Origin: Oscillospiraceae bacterium
Lineage (GTDB): Bacteria; Bacillota; Clostridia; Oscillospirales; Oscillospiraceae
Direction: 5' to 3'
DNA length: 13,396 nucleotides
NCBI GenBank assembly: GCA_016286595.1
Contig: JAEETR010000162.1
Coordinates: 1-13,396, forward strand
Shown: positions 5,959-13,102 of the stretch, piece after piece
Layout: every line of letters begins with the position of its first letter
How positions within the stretch are numbered: the stretch's first letter is position 1
Notes under the pieces: model-generated
Databases searched by the model: none
What the model was told of the DNA's origin: nothing
Seen by the model: the letters and a program-made list of their open reading frames with translations, nothing else
Translations under genes and position numbers: made by a program

Positions 5959-5973
5959 AAAGGAGGTGTTCCG

Positions 5974-7425
5974 ATGCCGGAAGAGAACGAAAAAAAGAGC
6001 ATACTCGACCTGTTCTCCATAAGATCTCTTAAAAAGCGCTGGTTTTTCGGGAACCTCCTGCCAGTGATCATAATCCTCGTGCTGGCCATCGGTTTCTTCT
6101 CCCTTGCCATACGCAGCTACTACTACTCCAGCATGCGCAACGCCCTGGAGACGAAGGCCCGCACCGCCACCGACTTCTTCGCCAACTACGCCACAAACAA
6201 CTACTCCGCCTATTACGACAGCGCTTACCGGTACATCTCAAACTTCGACGAGGCGGGAAAGCTGGAGCTGCAGTTCATCGACACCCTGGGAAGGGTGCAG
6301 ATGAGCTCCTACATGGCCACCTCCGGCGTCTCTCCCGGCACCAGCGACATAACCGGCGCGCTGGAGGGCGGCGTGATATCCTACTGGGACGGCCGCAGCG
6401 CCACCACCGGCGAGCGTGTTATGGCCGTATGCTCGCCCATCGTCTACGCCAACAGCCAGGTGGTGGGAGCCATGCGCTACGTCACCAGCCTGAAGCTGGT
6501 GGACCGGCAGGTGCTGTCCACCATAATGCTGGCCCTGGGCGTGGTGGCGGCCATGCTGCTGCTGGTCATAGCCACCAACATGTTCTTCATCCGCTCCGTT
6601 GTGGAGCCGGTGCGTGGCATAACCGCCGCCACCCGGCAGATAGCCGACGGCAGCTACGGCATACAGATACCCAACCCCTACAGCGACGAGATCGGCGAGA
6701 TGACCGCCGCCATAAACGATATGTCCATGAAAATCAGCCAGTCCGAGCGGGCCCAGACGGAATTCATCTCCTCCGTGTCCCACGAGCTGCGCACGCCGCT
6801 GACGGCCATCACCGGCTGGGCGGAGACGCTGGCCTACGAGCAGTCCCTTTCCGAGGACGAGCAGCGTGGTCTGGGCATCATCCTGCGGGAGTCCCGCCGT
6901 CTCACCAAGATGGTGGAGGACCTTCTGGACTTCACCCGCCTGCAGGACGGCCGCTTCACCCTCAACGCCAGGGAGATGGACGTGGTGGCCGAGCTGGAGG
7001 ATACCATATTCGCGTATCAGGAGATACTGCAGCAGGAGGACATGGAGATAATCTACGACCCCTGCGACGAGGAGCTGCCCCTCATAAACGGCGACCCGGA
7101 GCGGCTGCGGCAGGTCTTCCTCAACATATTCGACAACGCCGCCAAGTACGCCAAGGACGGCCGGCGGATAGTTGTCAGCACCCACGTGGAGGGTGACGAC
7201 ATAGTTATCCGCATCCGGGACTTCGGCCCCGGCATTCCGGAGGACGACCTTGAAAACGTGAAGATGAAGTTCTACAAGGGCTCCTCCAAGCAGCGGGGCA
7301 GCGGCATAGGTCTTGCCGTGTGCGACGAGATAATCCGTTACCACGGCGGCACCCTCAAGCTGTCAAACGCCGAGGGCGGCGGCACCATGGTGACCATAAC
7401 GGTGCCCGCAAAGCCCGTATTCTGA
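5974..7425 (+). CDS. Membrane sensor histidine kinase (PhoR/WalK-like)
   Basis: A 483-residue kinase. TM1 is at about residues 27-47, an extracytoplasmic sensor of about 130 residues follows (48-180, Tyr-rich at 68-88), and TM2 is at about 182-207. A HAMP linker follows (208-260, EPVRGITAATRQIADGSYG). The dimerisation domain holds the phospho-accepting H270 in SSVSHELRTPL. The ATPase domain has the N box (FLNIFDNAAKY, N384 and N388), G1 (DFGPG, 416-420), an F-box-like KFYKGSS and G2 (GSGIGLA). All parts needed for autophosphorylation and transfer to the regulator upstream are intact. The layout is that of HisKA kinases of the PhoR/WalK/ResE group. A strong site, AGGAGGTG, stands 5 nt before the ATG. 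The adjacent lipoprotein may act as an extracellular sensor partner; this is inferred from position. Confidence 0.95.
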   Translation: MPEENEKKSILDLFSIRSLKKRWFFGNLLPVIIILVLAIGFFSLAIRSYYYSSMRNALETKARTATDFFANYATNNYSAYYDSAYRYISNFDEAGKLELQFIDTLGRVQMSSYMATSGVSPGTSDITGALEGGVISYWDGRSATTGERVMAVCSPIVYANSQVVGAMRYVTSLKLVDRQVLSTIMLALGVVAAMLLLVIATNMFFIRSVVEPVRGITAATRQIADGSYGIQIPNPYSDEIGEMTAAINDMSMKISQSERAQTEFISSVSHELRTPLTAITGWAETLAYEQSLSEDEQRGLGIILRESRRLTKMVEDLLDFTRLQDGRFTLNAREMDVVAELEDTIFAYQEILQQEDMEIIYDPCDEELPLINGDPERLRQVFLNIFDNAAKYAKDGRRIVVSTHVEGDDIVIRIRDFGPGIPEDDLENVKMKFYKGSSKQRGSGIGLAVCDEIIRYHGGTLKLSNAEGGGTMVTITVPAKPVF

Positions 7426-7446
7426 TCGGAAGGAAGCAATACACAG

Positions 7447-8418
7447 ATGGCAAAAAGCCGGAACAGTACCGATTTCCGCACCTCCATCGGGGGGCAGGCC
7501 CTTATCGAGGGCATCCTCATGCGGGGCCCCGACACCCAGGCCATAGTGGTGCGCACGAAGGACGGCCTCAAAACGAAGGTCGAGCCGGTGAAAAAGCTCT
7601 CGGAAAAATGCAGGATATTCGGGTGGCCCGTCATCCGGGGCGCCGTGGCCTATATCGCCACCCTCGTCAACGGCATGACCGCCCTTTCCTGGTCCGCCGA
7701 GCAGGCCGGCGAGGACGACGATACCGTCGCCGAGGAGCCCTCAAAGCTGGACAGATGGCTGGAGGCCCACCTCTCCAAAGAGACGGCGGGCAAGGTGATA
7801 ATCGCCGTAGCCGTGGTGCTGGGCGTGGCATTGTCGGTGGGACTTTTCTTCCTTATCCCGTCGGTGATAGCCTCCCTTCTCCTCAGGGTGATACACTCAA
7901 ACTTCATAGTCAACCTCATCGAGGGACTGGTGCGCATAGCCATACTGCTGGTCTATATGTGGATAGTGTCCAGGATGAAGGAGATAAAACGGGTGTGGAT
8001 GTACCACGGCGCCGAGCACAAGACCATCGCCTGCTACGAGGCCGGCCTTGAGCTGACGGTGGACAACTGCCGTCCCCAGACCCGTTTCCATCCCCGCTGC
8101 GGCACCAGCTTCCTTCTCATCGTGATGGTGGTGAGCGTGCTGGTATTCTCCCTTATAAGCTGGAAGGGCGGCGTATGGGAAAATCCCTTCCTGCGGCTCA
8201 TATTCCGCCTTGCGCTGCTGCCTGTGGTGCTGGGACTGAGCTATGAGGTCATCAAGTACGCCGGCCGTCACGACAACAGACTCACCGCCGTGATATCCGC
8301 GCCGGGCAAGGCGCTGCAGCGCCTCACCACCGCCGAGCCGGACGACGGCATGCTGGAGGTGGCCATCGAGGCCCTGAAGCTGGTCATACCCGACGAAAAG
8401 GGCAAAGACGAATGGTGA
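7447..8418 (+). CDS. DUF1385 (YqhQ-type) multi-pass membrane protein
   Basis: A 323-residue member of the DUF1385 family. The signatures are GGQALIEG (15-22, followed by ILMRGP), YHGAEHKTI (186-194, followed by ACYE) and TRFHPRCGTSF (212-222). Conserved His, Glu and Cys in these blocks look like a metal or active site near the membrane, but no reaction is established to my knowledge. Hydrophobic segments lie at about 117-147, 153-176, 222-240 and 250-270. A short acidic insert is at 85-98. It begins 21 bp after the kinase and ends 31 bp before prmC. In many Firmicutes this gene sits next to prmC and prfA, so the pairing is the usual one. The ribosome binding site is ordinary (GGAAGGAAG, somewhat distant). 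Confidence 0.92.
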   Translation: MAKSRNSTDFRTSIGGQALIEGILMRGPDTQAIVVRTKDGLKTKVEPVKKLSEKCRIFGWPVIRGAVAYIATLVNGMTALSWSAEQAGEDDDTVAEEPSKLDRWLEAHLSKETAGKVIIAVAVVLGVALSVGLFFLIPSVIASLLLRVIHSNFIVNLIEGLVRIAILLVYMWIVSRMKEIKRVWMYHGAEHKTIACYEAGLELTVDNCRPQTRFHPRCGTSFLLIVMVVSVLVFSLISWKGGVWENPFLRLIFRLALLPVVLGLSYEVIKYAGRHDNRLTAVISAPGKALQRLTTAEPDDGMLEVAIEALKLVIPDEKGKDEW

Positions 8419-8449
8419 GCGGGCGGTCCGACCGCCGGAGGTCAGGAGA

Positions 8450-9304
8450 ATGAAGACGTACAACGACCTCTATCTTGAGGTGCGCCGCGCCCTGAGGAAC
8501 GCCGGAGTGGAGCAGTTCTCCCTGGAGGCGAGACTTCTGATATCCGCGGCGGCGAAAAAATCGAAAGAGGAGTTCGTCCGGGACCTGAGCATGTACCCCG
8601 GTCCCGAAATCGAGGCGAAGGCCGCCCGGATGGTGGCCCGGCGTCTTGCCGGGGAACCCGCGGCCTACGTGCTGGGCGAGTGGGAGTTCATGGGCCTGCC
8701 CTTCGAGGTGGACAGGGACGTGCTCATCCCCCGGCCCGACACCGAAACGCTGGCGGAGGCCGCCATAACCTGGCTTCGCGGACGGCCCGACGGCGCCCGG
8801 GTGCTGGACCTGTGCTGCGGCAGCGGCTGCATCGGCATATCCATCGCCGCGGCAGGCGGCTCCAGCCGGGTGGTGCTCATAGACAATTCCATGGCCGCCC
8901 TGCGGCTGGCCCGCAGGAACGTTCTGCGCAACAACGCCGCAAGAAACGTCACCTGCATCGCGGCGGACGCGCTGAAGGCCCCGCCGGTGCTGCTGGGAAA
9001 ATACGACCTTATCGTGTGCAATCCCCCGTATATCGCCACGTCGGAAATAGAAACCCTCGACTCCTCCGTGAAGGACTTCGAGCCCCGGGCCGCCCTGGAC
9101 GGCGGCTGGGACGGAAAGCTCTTCTACCGCAACATCATCCCCAACTGGAAGACCATTCTGAAAGACGGGGGCTGCATGATGTTCGAGTGCGGCGAGGGGC
9201 AGGCTGAATTCGTGGTAAACCTCCTCCGCAAGGAGGGCTTTTCAAGAGCAGGTACATTAAAGGACGCCGCCGGCGTTGACCGGGTGGCTGCCGGAATAAT
9301 ATAA
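8450..9304 (+). CDS. prmC: Peptide chain release factor N5-glutamine methyltransferase
   Basis: PrmC (HemK) transfers a methyl group from S-adenosylmethionine to the Gln of the GGQ motif in release factors RF1 and RF2, improving stop-codon release. The 284-residue length is normal. An N-terminal helical domain (1-85) contacts the release factor. The methyltransferase fold begins with the LIPRPDTE block (92-99), then the SAM loop DLCCGSG (120-126), the acidic end of strand 2 (D145), and the signature NPPY (191-194) that holds the glutamine amide. EPRAALDGG (211-219) and FECGEGQ (245-251) also match the family. GGAGGT lies 7 nt before the ATG. The usual neighbour prfA is not directly downstream; recA follows after 10 bp. 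Confidence 0.95.
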   Translation: MKTYNDLYLEVRRALRNAGVEQFSLEARLLISAAAKKSKEEFVRDLSMYPGPEIEAKAARMVARRLAGEPAAYVLGEWEFMGLPFEVDRDVLIPRPDTETLAEAAITWLRGRPDGARVLDLCCGSGCIGISIAAAGGSSRVVLIDNSMAALRLARRNVLRNNAARNVTCIAADALKAPPVLLGKYDLIVCNPPYIATSEIETLDSSVKDFEPRAALDGGWDGKLFYRNIIPNWKTILKDGGCMMFECGEGQAEFVVNLLRKEGFSRAGTLKDAAGVDRVAAGII

Positions 9305-9314
9305 GGAGAATACT

Positions 9315-10415
9315 ATGGCCGACAGAAAGAGAACCGATACCCCCGCCGCCGCCTCACCGGACAACAGAAAGCTGGCTCTGGAGACGGCGATTTCCCAGAT
9401 CGAGAAAAATTACGGCAAGGGCTCCATCATGCGCCTTGGCGACGGCATGCAGGTGAACGTTGAGGCTATCCCCACCGGCTCCCTGTCCCTTGACCTGGCG
9501 CTGGGCATCGGGGGACTTCCCCGGGGCCGCATAGTGGAGATCTACGGACCGGAGTCCTCCGGCAAGACCACCCTGGCCCTTCACGCCGTGGCCTCCGCCC
9601 AGAAGCTGGGCGGCGAGGCGGCGTATATCGACGCTGAGCACGCCCTTGAGCCCGCTTACGCCAGAGCCCTCGGCGTGAACATCGACAACCTGCTGCTGGC
9701 CCAGCCCGACTCCGGCGAGGACGCCCTGGCCATCGCCGAGACGCTGGTGCGCTCCGGCGCGCTGGACGTGGTGGTCATCGACTCCGTGGCGGCCCTGGTG
9801 CCCAGAAGCGAGATAGAGGGCGAGATGGGCGACAGCTCCGTGGGCGTGGTGGCCAGGCTCATGAGCCAGGCCCTTCGCAAGCTGGCCGGCGCCATATCCA
9901 AGACCCAGTGCATCGTCATCTTCATCAACCAGCTGCGTGAGAAGATAGGCGTTATGTACGGCAACCCGGAGACCACCCCCGGCGGCCGCGCTCTGAAGTA
10001 TTTCGCCTCCGTGCGCATTGACGTGCGCCGGGTGGAGACTCTCAAGAACGGCTCCGAGATGGTGGGCAACCGCACCCGGGCCAAGATAGTCAAGAACAAG
10101 GTGGCTCCCCCCTTCAAGGAGGCGGAGTTCGACATAATGTACGGCGAGGGCATCTCCCGCTGGGGCGAGCTGGTGGACCTGGGCGTGAAGCTGGACCTCA
10201 TCGAAAAGGGCGGCGCCTGGTACACCTTCAACGAGATGCGCATCCAGGGCAGGGACGGCATAAAGCAGTTCCTCAAGGACCATCCCGACGTGGCCGACGA
10301 GCTGGAGGCGAAGATCCGCGAGAACTCCTACAAGCTGCTGACGCCTCAGGCCCGTATCGCCGCCAGAGCGGCCGGCCGCGCCGTTGACATCGACGCCGAC
10401 GACTTCGAAGGCTGA
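9315..10415 (+). CDS. recA: Recombinase RecA
   Basis: RecA forms ATP-dependent filaments on single-stranded DNA, drives homologous strand exchange, and triggers LexA self-cleavage. The protein has 366 residues, typical for the family. Walker A is GPESSGKTT (78-86), the catalytic glutamate is E108 in YIDAEHA, and Walker B is VVVIDSVAAL (152-161). Loop L1 lies around EIEGEMGDS, and loop L2 lies within 205-234, beginning NQLREKIG and including the GNPETTPGGRALK block. No intein interrupts it. The C-terminal domain is followed by an acidic tail ending DIDADDFEG. AGGAGAA precedes the ATG, which begins 10 bp after prmC. No SOS box of the GAAC-N4-GTTC kind is visible in the gap or nearby, so it appears to depend on an upstream promoter. 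Confidence 0.98.
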   Translation: MADRKRTDTPAAASPDNRKLALETAISQIEKNYGKGSIMRLGDGMQVNVEAIPTGSLSLDLALGIGGLPRGRIVEIYGPESSGKTTLALHAVASAQKLGGEAAYIDAEHALEPAYARALGVNIDNLLLAQPDSGEDALAIAETLVRSGALDVVVIDSVAALVPRSEIEGEMGDSSVGVVARLMSQALRKLAGAISKTQCIVIFINQLREKIGVMYGNPETTPGGRALKYFASVRIDVRRVETLKNGSEMVGNRTRAKIVKNKVAPPFKEAEFDIMYGEGISRWGELVDLGVKLDLIEKGGAWYTFNEMRIQGRDGIKQFLKDHPDVADELEAKIRENSYKLLTPQARIAARAAGRAVDIDADDFEG

Positions 10416-10651
10416 CGTCGGAACAAGCTCCATATCGCTTTTTCAACCGCCATGCTTCGCATCGCGGTTGAAAGAGCGCTCATTCCGCTGTTCCTCCTCT
10501 CAAAATTGAACCCGCTTCGCTGGGCTTCAATTTTGTTTCGAGCAGGAGTCGACAGCCCTTGGGGATGGGGCGCCGAGGTCGTCGCCCCCTACGACCAAGA
10601 ACCCAAAGGCTTTCCCACAGGGGAGGCAAGATATTTAATTGAGGAGAAACC
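10416..10651. repeat. Hairpin-rich recA-recX spacer
   Basis: Three inverted repeats stand in a row. The first is a 15-bp arm at 10436-10450 pairing with 10464-10478 (one G-T mismatch), with a further ATGC/GCAT stem at its tip (10452-10455, 10459-10462). The second is CAAAATTGAA (10501-10510) with TTCAATTTTG (10526-10535), with GC-rich inner pairing. The third is GGGGCG (10567-10572) with CGCCCC (10583-10588). Tips of the first two carry the same GCTTCGC. None has a clean T tract except the second, which is followed by a T-rich run. They look like dispersed intergenic repeat units; copies elsewhere cannot be checked here. I see no gene and no clear promoter in the spacer. Confidence 0.7.
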
Positions 10652-11113
10652 ATGCTTACAGACGGCACGAAGGCGCTGGCCTTCCGATATCTCGACCGGC
10701 GGGACTACTCCGTCAGGGAGCTGACGGATAAGCTCACAGAAAAGGGCGTCTCCCCCGAGGAAGCGGAGGAGTGCTGTCAGTGGCTGTGTTCTCTGCACCT
10801 GCTGGACGACGAGCGCTACGCCGCCCTGGCGGTGCGTCACTACGCCGCAAAGGGATACGGCGTGAACCGCGTGCGGCAGGAGCTGCAGCGCCGGGGCGTG
10901 CCCCGGGAACTGTGGGACGCCGCCCTTGAGGAGATGCCGGAGGATACCGACACCCTGGAGTCCCTGGCCGCCGCAAGGCTGCGGGGCGCCGACGACAGAA
11001 AAGCCGTGACGAGGGCCGCCAACGCTCTCATCCGCCGGGGATTTCCCCCCTCGGAGGTTTGGGACGTCATCCGCCGCCTGCGCCGGGACACCGACGGGTC
11101 AGGCGCCGACTGA
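10652..11113 (+). CDS. recX: RecX family regulator of RecA
   Basis: RecX binds RecA filaments and modulates recombinase and SOS-inducing activity. The 153-residue protein is built of three-helix repeats as in the family: residues about 6-45 (ALAFRYLDRRDYSVRELTDK), 46-95 with the signature LLDDERYA (50-57) and the KGYGVNRVRQELQRRGV block, and a third repeat at about 100-145 ending in FPPSEVWDVIRRL. It is rich in Arg, Glu and Leu, with no membrane segments. GAGGAG lies just before the ATG. Its position after recA supports the call, although a 236-bp hairpin-rich spacer separates the two, so their expression may be uncoupled. Confidence 0.92.
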   Translation: MLTDGTKALAFRYLDRRDYSVRELTDKLTEKGVSPEEAEECCQWLCSLHLLDDERYAALAVRHYAAKGYGVNRVRQELQRRGVPRELWDAALEEMPEDTDTLESLAAARLRGADDRKAVTRAANALIRRGFPPSEVWDVIRRLRRDTDGSGAD

Positions 11114-11124
11114 TCAAAGCAAAT

Positions 11125-11146
11125 AAAAGGGCCGTGCCCTTTTTTT
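11125..11146. terminator. Compact terminator immediately before the rimO ribosome site
   Basis: AAAAGGGC (11125-11132) pairs with GCCCTTTT (11136-11143) around a 3-nt loop, with a run of seven T (11140-11146). It is nearly symmetrical and could act on both strands. The rimO ribosome binding site GGAGGA (11148-11153) starts 2 nt later, leaving no room for a promoter after it. It may reduce read-through from recX into rimO. Confidence 0.7.
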
Positions 11147-11158
11147 CGGAGGATACGC

Positions 11159-12484
11159 ATGGAGGGAAAGATATCCCTGATATCGCTGGGCTGCGCTAAA
11201 AATCTCGTGGATTCCGAGCAGATGCTCCGCCGTCTCGAGGACGCGGGCTTCACCCCCGCCGACGAGCCGGAGGGGGCAGACGCCGCCGTAATAAACACCT
11301 GCGCGTTTATCGAGAGCGCCAAGATGGAGGCCATTGAGAACATCCTCTATCTCGCCCAGCTGAAAAAAGAAGGAAAACTGAAAAAGATTGTCGTGGCGGG
11401 CTGCCTTGCCCAGCGCTACGCCGAGGAGCTCCCCGACGAGCTTCCGGAGGTGGACGCGTTCGTGGGCACCGGCAGCTTCGGAGACATCGTGGAGGCCGTC
11501 ACCGCCGTTCTGAGCGGAGAGAAGGGCCGCGCCTACATGGGCGACATCAGCGCCCCCCTTGCCGAGTACGGCCGCGAGGTATCCACCGGACCGGGCTGGG
11601 CATATCTGAAGATAGCCGAGGGCTGTTCCAACGCCTGCGCCTACTGCGTGATACCCTCCATCCGGGGTAAATACCGCTCCCGTCCCATGGAGGACGTACT
11701 GGAAGAGGCGAAGAAGCTTGCCGCCGACGGGGTGAAGGAGCTCATAGTCATTGCTCAGGACATCACCATGTACGGCGTGGACCTCTATAAAAAGCGCCGC
11801 CTTGCCGAGCTGATCGAAGAGCTGTGCAAAACAGACGGCATAGAGTGGATAAGACTGCACTACCTCTACCCCGACGCCATGGACGACGAGCTTATAGACG
11901 TTATCGCCCGGCAGGAGAAGGTGCTGAAGTATCTTGACATCCCCATCCAGCATATAGACAACACGATCCTGAAGATGATGCGCCGCCGGGGCACCGGCGA
12001 CGAGATCCGCACGCTCTTCGCGAAGCTCCGGGAACGTATTCCCGGCGTGGTGCTGCGCACCAGCGTCATCGCCGGTCTGCCCGGCGAGGGCGAGGAGGAG
12101 TTCGAGGAGCTGGCCGGGTTCCTGCGTCAGGCGAAGATCGAGCGGGCAGGAGTGTTCGTCTACTCCCCCGAAGAGGGCACCCCCGCCGCCCTCATGGACC
12201 GCCCGGACACCGAGACCGCCGAGGAGCGGGCCGAAGCGCTGGAGAACGTGCAGGCGGAGATTATGGCCGGATTCAACGCCTCCCGGGTGGGAAAGCTTGA
12301 AAAGGTGCTGTGCGAGGGCTTTGACGAGGACACGAGCCTGTGGATAGGCCGCAGCTTCGCCGAGAGCCCCGACGTGGACGGCGTGATACTCTTCTCCGCC
12401 GAAAACGCCGAGCCCGGCAGATTTTACAGCGTGCGCCTCCGGGGCGAGCTGGACGGCGACATGGTGGGCGAGGCCGAATTCTGA
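11159..12484 (+). CDS. rimO: Ribosomal protein S12 methylthiotransferase RimO
   Basis: RimO is a radical-SAM enzyme that adds a methylthio group to an aspartate of ribosomal protein S12. The 441-residue protein has the three expected parts. The N-terminal MTTase domain has the cluster-binding cysteines C12 (SLGCAKNLVDSE), C48 (NTCAF) and C82 (AGCLAQRY). The radical-SAM core has CxxxCxxC at C156, C160 and C163 (GCSNACAYC). The C-terminal TRAM domain runs from about 375 to 441. SLGCAKNLVDSE together with the IPSIRGKYRSRP block favours RimO over the tRNA enzyme MiaB. The start is fixed by GGAGGA 5 nt upstream. rimO and pgsA are often neighbours near recA in Firmicutes, as here. Confidence 0.96.
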   Translation: MEGKISLISLGCAKNLVDSEQMLRRLEDAGFTPADEPEGADAAVINTCAFIESAKMEAIENILYLAQLKKEGKLKKIVVAGCLAQRYAEELPDELPEVDAFVGTGSFGDIVEAVTAVLSGEKGRAYMGDISAPLAEYGREVSTGPGWAYLKIAEGCSNACAYCVIPSIRGKYRSRPMEDVLEEAKKLAADGVKELIVIAQDITMYGVDLYKKRRLAELIEELCKTDGIEWIRLHYLYPDAMDDELIDVIARQEKVLKYLDIPIQHIDNTILKMMRRRGTGDEIRTLFAKLRERIPGVVLRTSVIAGLPGEGEEEFEELAGFLRQAKIERAGVFVYSPEEGTPAALMDRPDTETAEERAEALENVQAEIMAGFNASRVGKLEKVLCEGFDEDTSLWIGRSFAESPDVDGVILFSAENAEPGRFYSVRLRGELDGDMVGEAEF

Positions 12485-12500
12485 CAGGCCCGCGAAAGAA

Positions 12501-12507
12501 AGGAAGG
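12501..12507 (+). promoter_or_regulatory. Ribosome binding site fixing the pgsA start
   Basis: AGGAAGG stands 8 nt before the ATG at 12516. An in-frame TTG at 12510 is only 2 nt from it and so is unlikely to be used. Confidence 0.75.
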
Positions 12508-12515
12508 AATTGAAT

Positions 12516-13055
12516 ATGAATCTTCCCAACAAGCTGACGACGCTGCGCGTCATACTCATCCCGGTGTTCATGGTCCTTTTGCTGACGGGCCGCAACTACT
12601 GGGCGCTGGCCGTTTTCATAATCGCCAGCCTTACCGACTTCCTTGACGGGCAGATAGCCCGGAAGCACAATCTCGTCACCAATTTCGGCAAGTTCATGGA
12701 CCCCCTTGCCGACAAGCTGCTGGTGTTCTCCGCCCTGCTCATCTTCATTCAGACCGGTCAGATGGCCGCCTGGGCCGTGATGATAGTGCTTACCCGCGAG
12801 TTCGCCGTGTCCGGCCTGCGCATGCTGGCCGCCAGCGACGGCCGGGTGATGGCCGCCGGATGGTCCGGCAAGATAAAGACCACCTGCACCGACATCGGCA
12901 TATGCGCCATGATGGTGCCCCCCGTGGCCGGCGTCGTCCTGTTCGGCAGCTTCACGATAAACGACCTGTGCGTGTGGATCATCGTGCTGACCACCCTGTA
13001 CTCCGGCGCGGAGTACTTCATCAAGAACAGGGACGTATTCTCCGGCGGGATGTGA
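12516..13055 (+). CDS. pgsA: CDP-diacylglycerol--glycerol-3-phosphate 3-phosphatidyltransferase
   Basis: PgsA makes phosphatidylglycerol phosphate from CDP-diacylglycerol and glycerol-3-phosphate, the committed step to phosphatidylglycerol and cardiolipin. The 179-residue integral membrane protein has the CDP-alcohol phosphotransferase signature DG-x2-AR-x8-G-x3-D-x3-D in full: D44-G45, A48-R49, G58, D62 and D66, with the extra D41. The N-terminus NLPNKLTTLR is typical of PgsA. Several hydrophobic helices follow (about 12-24, 29-40, 68-82, 85-95, 125-145, 148-162). Other members of the superfamily differ in the start and in the sequence after the motif, so PgsA is preferred. It lies 31 bp after rimO and 47 bp before cysS, probably in one transcript. 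Confidence 0.94.
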   Translation: MNLPNKLTTLRVILIPVFMVLLLTGRNYWALAVFIIASLTDFLDGQIARKHNLVTNFGKFMDPLADKLLVFSALLIFIQTGQMAAWAVMIVLTREFAVSGLRMLAASDGRVMAAGWSGKIKTTCTDIGICAMMVPPVAGVVLFGSFTINDLCVWIIVLTTLYSGAEYFIKNRDVFSGGM

Positions 13056-13102
13056 TCCGCCCCGTCCCCGCGACCCAGTATTCTTTTTCGTAAGGTGACT
13101 GT

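Noticed and set aside
8924..8937. GAACGTTC inside prmC as a possible SOS operator for recA
   Set aside because: The half-sites abut with no 4-bp spacer, and the position is nearly 400 bp inside the coding region of prmC.
9354..10433. A long open frame (about 359 codons) on the minus strand opposite recA
   Set aside because: It is a shadow of GC-rich recA codon use. It has no ribosome binding site, and its composition is rich in His, Gly, Leu and Val without any recognisable family.
10452..10724. A 90-codon plus-strand open frame in the recA-recX spacer
   Set aside because: It runs through the inverted repeats, overlaps the start of recX in another frame, and has no ribosome site.
11114..12595. 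A 493-codon minus-strand open frame opposite rimO
   Set aside because: It lies fully antisense to a clear rimO with all its cysteines and lacks any domain or start signal. Its length follows from the GC-rich third positions.
13056..13102. A T-box leader before cysS
   Set aside because: The gap is only 47 bp, too short, and has no T-box consensus or terminator stem.
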